Translations under genes and position numbers: made by a program
Assembly (NCBI GenBank): GCA_024279425.1
Contig: JAJRRO010000101.1
Coordinates: 54,699 to 118,698, forward strand
Length of the DNA stretch: 64,000 nt
DNA from: Bacteroidota bacterium
GTDB lineage: Bacteria; Bacteroidota; Bacteroidia; Flavobacteriales; Flavobacteriaceae
Reading direction: 5' to 3'
Shown here: piece after piece, positions 63,876 to 64,000 of the stretch
Layout of the letters: each line of letters opens with the position of its first letter
Numbering within the stretch: position 1 is the stretch's first letter
Notes under the pieces: generated by a model
What the model was told of the DNA's origin: nothing
Database searches by the model: none
Seen by the model: the letters and a program-made list of their open reading frames with translations, nothing else

Positions 63876-64000
63876 CTAGTTACTGATTAATTCTGTTTGA
63901 TAGACTTTCTCTGCATTGATCATTTTGGTTATCAGGTTGTTGAATATGGTTGCCTTGTTCTGAGAGCGGTTTATTCTAAAACAAAACTCGTTGAAATATC
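63876..64000 (-). mobile_element. IS1595-type transposase, C-terminal end (cut by window edge)
   Basis: The minus strand reads 'YFNEFCFRINRSQNKATIFN' and 'NLITKMINAEKVYQTELISN', followed by TAG (63876-63878). The 'Y.NEF.FR.NR' block is the characteristic C-terminal motif of IS1595/ISXO2-like transposases. The frame is open to the window edge, so the rest of the element lies to the right. Whether it is intact cannot be seen. No terminal inverted repeat was identified between 63800 and 63876. Confidence 0.7.

Noticed and set aside
1..64000. CRISPR arrays, rRNA and tRNA genes
   Set aside because: No regularly spaced direct repeats and no recognisable conserved RNA-gene stretches were found by eye in the intergenic regions.

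Overview
The window looks like a chromosomal segment of a marine-type member of the Flavobacteriaceae (Bacteroidota). The support is a moderately AT-rich sequence with TAnnTTTG-type -7 promoter boxes and few Shine-Dalgarno sites. It also includes a SusC/SusD pair, FG-GAP lipoproteins, a T9SS type B sorted protein, a bacterial mevalonate pathway, and a maltose locus with LacI regulator, beta-phosphoglucomutase, GH65 phosphorylase and GH13 enzyme. No rRNA, tRNA, CRISPR array or intact mobile element was seen.

Layout. 1-1.3 kb is a scar: an aquaporin Z gene broken by a nested insertion of an IS1182-like transposase fragment, a 166-bp inverted-repeat element and a 5'-truncated DUF6090-type gene. 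1.5-15.5 kb is a mixed set of exported and metabolic genes: a BNR/sortilin-like propeller, an exported class V aminotransferase, a CPBP protease with an early stop, a 7TM-AraC regulator, a collapsed DUF885 gene, a DUF1080 protein, a methyltransferase, a second copy of the 166-bp element, DoxX plus a Tat-type Gfo/Idh/MocA oxidoreductase, a TonB and an LpxH-like phosphoesterase. 15.6-25.3 kb holds signalling or envelope proteins: an 800-residue GAF protein, an HD-PycTM fusion, a 1236-residue phosphoesterase/kinase-like/barrel lipoprotein, an SdiA-regulated-like lipoprotein and a frameshifted PAP2/haloperoxidase-like lipoprotein.

25.5-49.3 kb is a carbohydrate locus. From a shared control region with a 16-bp LacI-type operator (43.1 kb), susC-susD and a downstream series of three long FG-GAP/ASPIC-UnbV lipoproteins run leftward, while lacI-pgmB-GH65-GH13 run rightward. 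In the expected scheme, oligosaccharide enters through SusCD, GH65 phosphorolysis yields beta-glucose-1-phosphate, and PgmB converts it to glucose-6-phosphate. Two of the three FG-GAP genes are interrupted (one nonsense codon, one 1-nt frameshift). A sodium/solute symporter and a GMC oxidoreductase relic lie at the left edge.

49.3-64 kb is mostly housekeeping: a small membrane protein, GDPD plus a HI0933-type flavoprotein, TspO, the mevalonate cluster (mvaD, GHMP kinase, UbiA-type prenyltransferase, rRNA pseudouridine synthase), a TlpA/DsbD-alpha pair, a sulfatase, a T9SS-secreted lectin-like adhesin, two overlapping TetR genes, an SRPBCC protein, and the end of an IS1595-type transposase cut by the window edge.

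A striking general feature is gene decay: at least seven genes carry a disabling lesion while flanking genes are intact. The most interesting leads are the HD-PycTM fusion without a cyclase, the phosphatase/kinase-like/barrel protein, the FG-GAP operon attached to SusCD, and the small mobile palindromes, one of which sits in frame inside a coding sequence.
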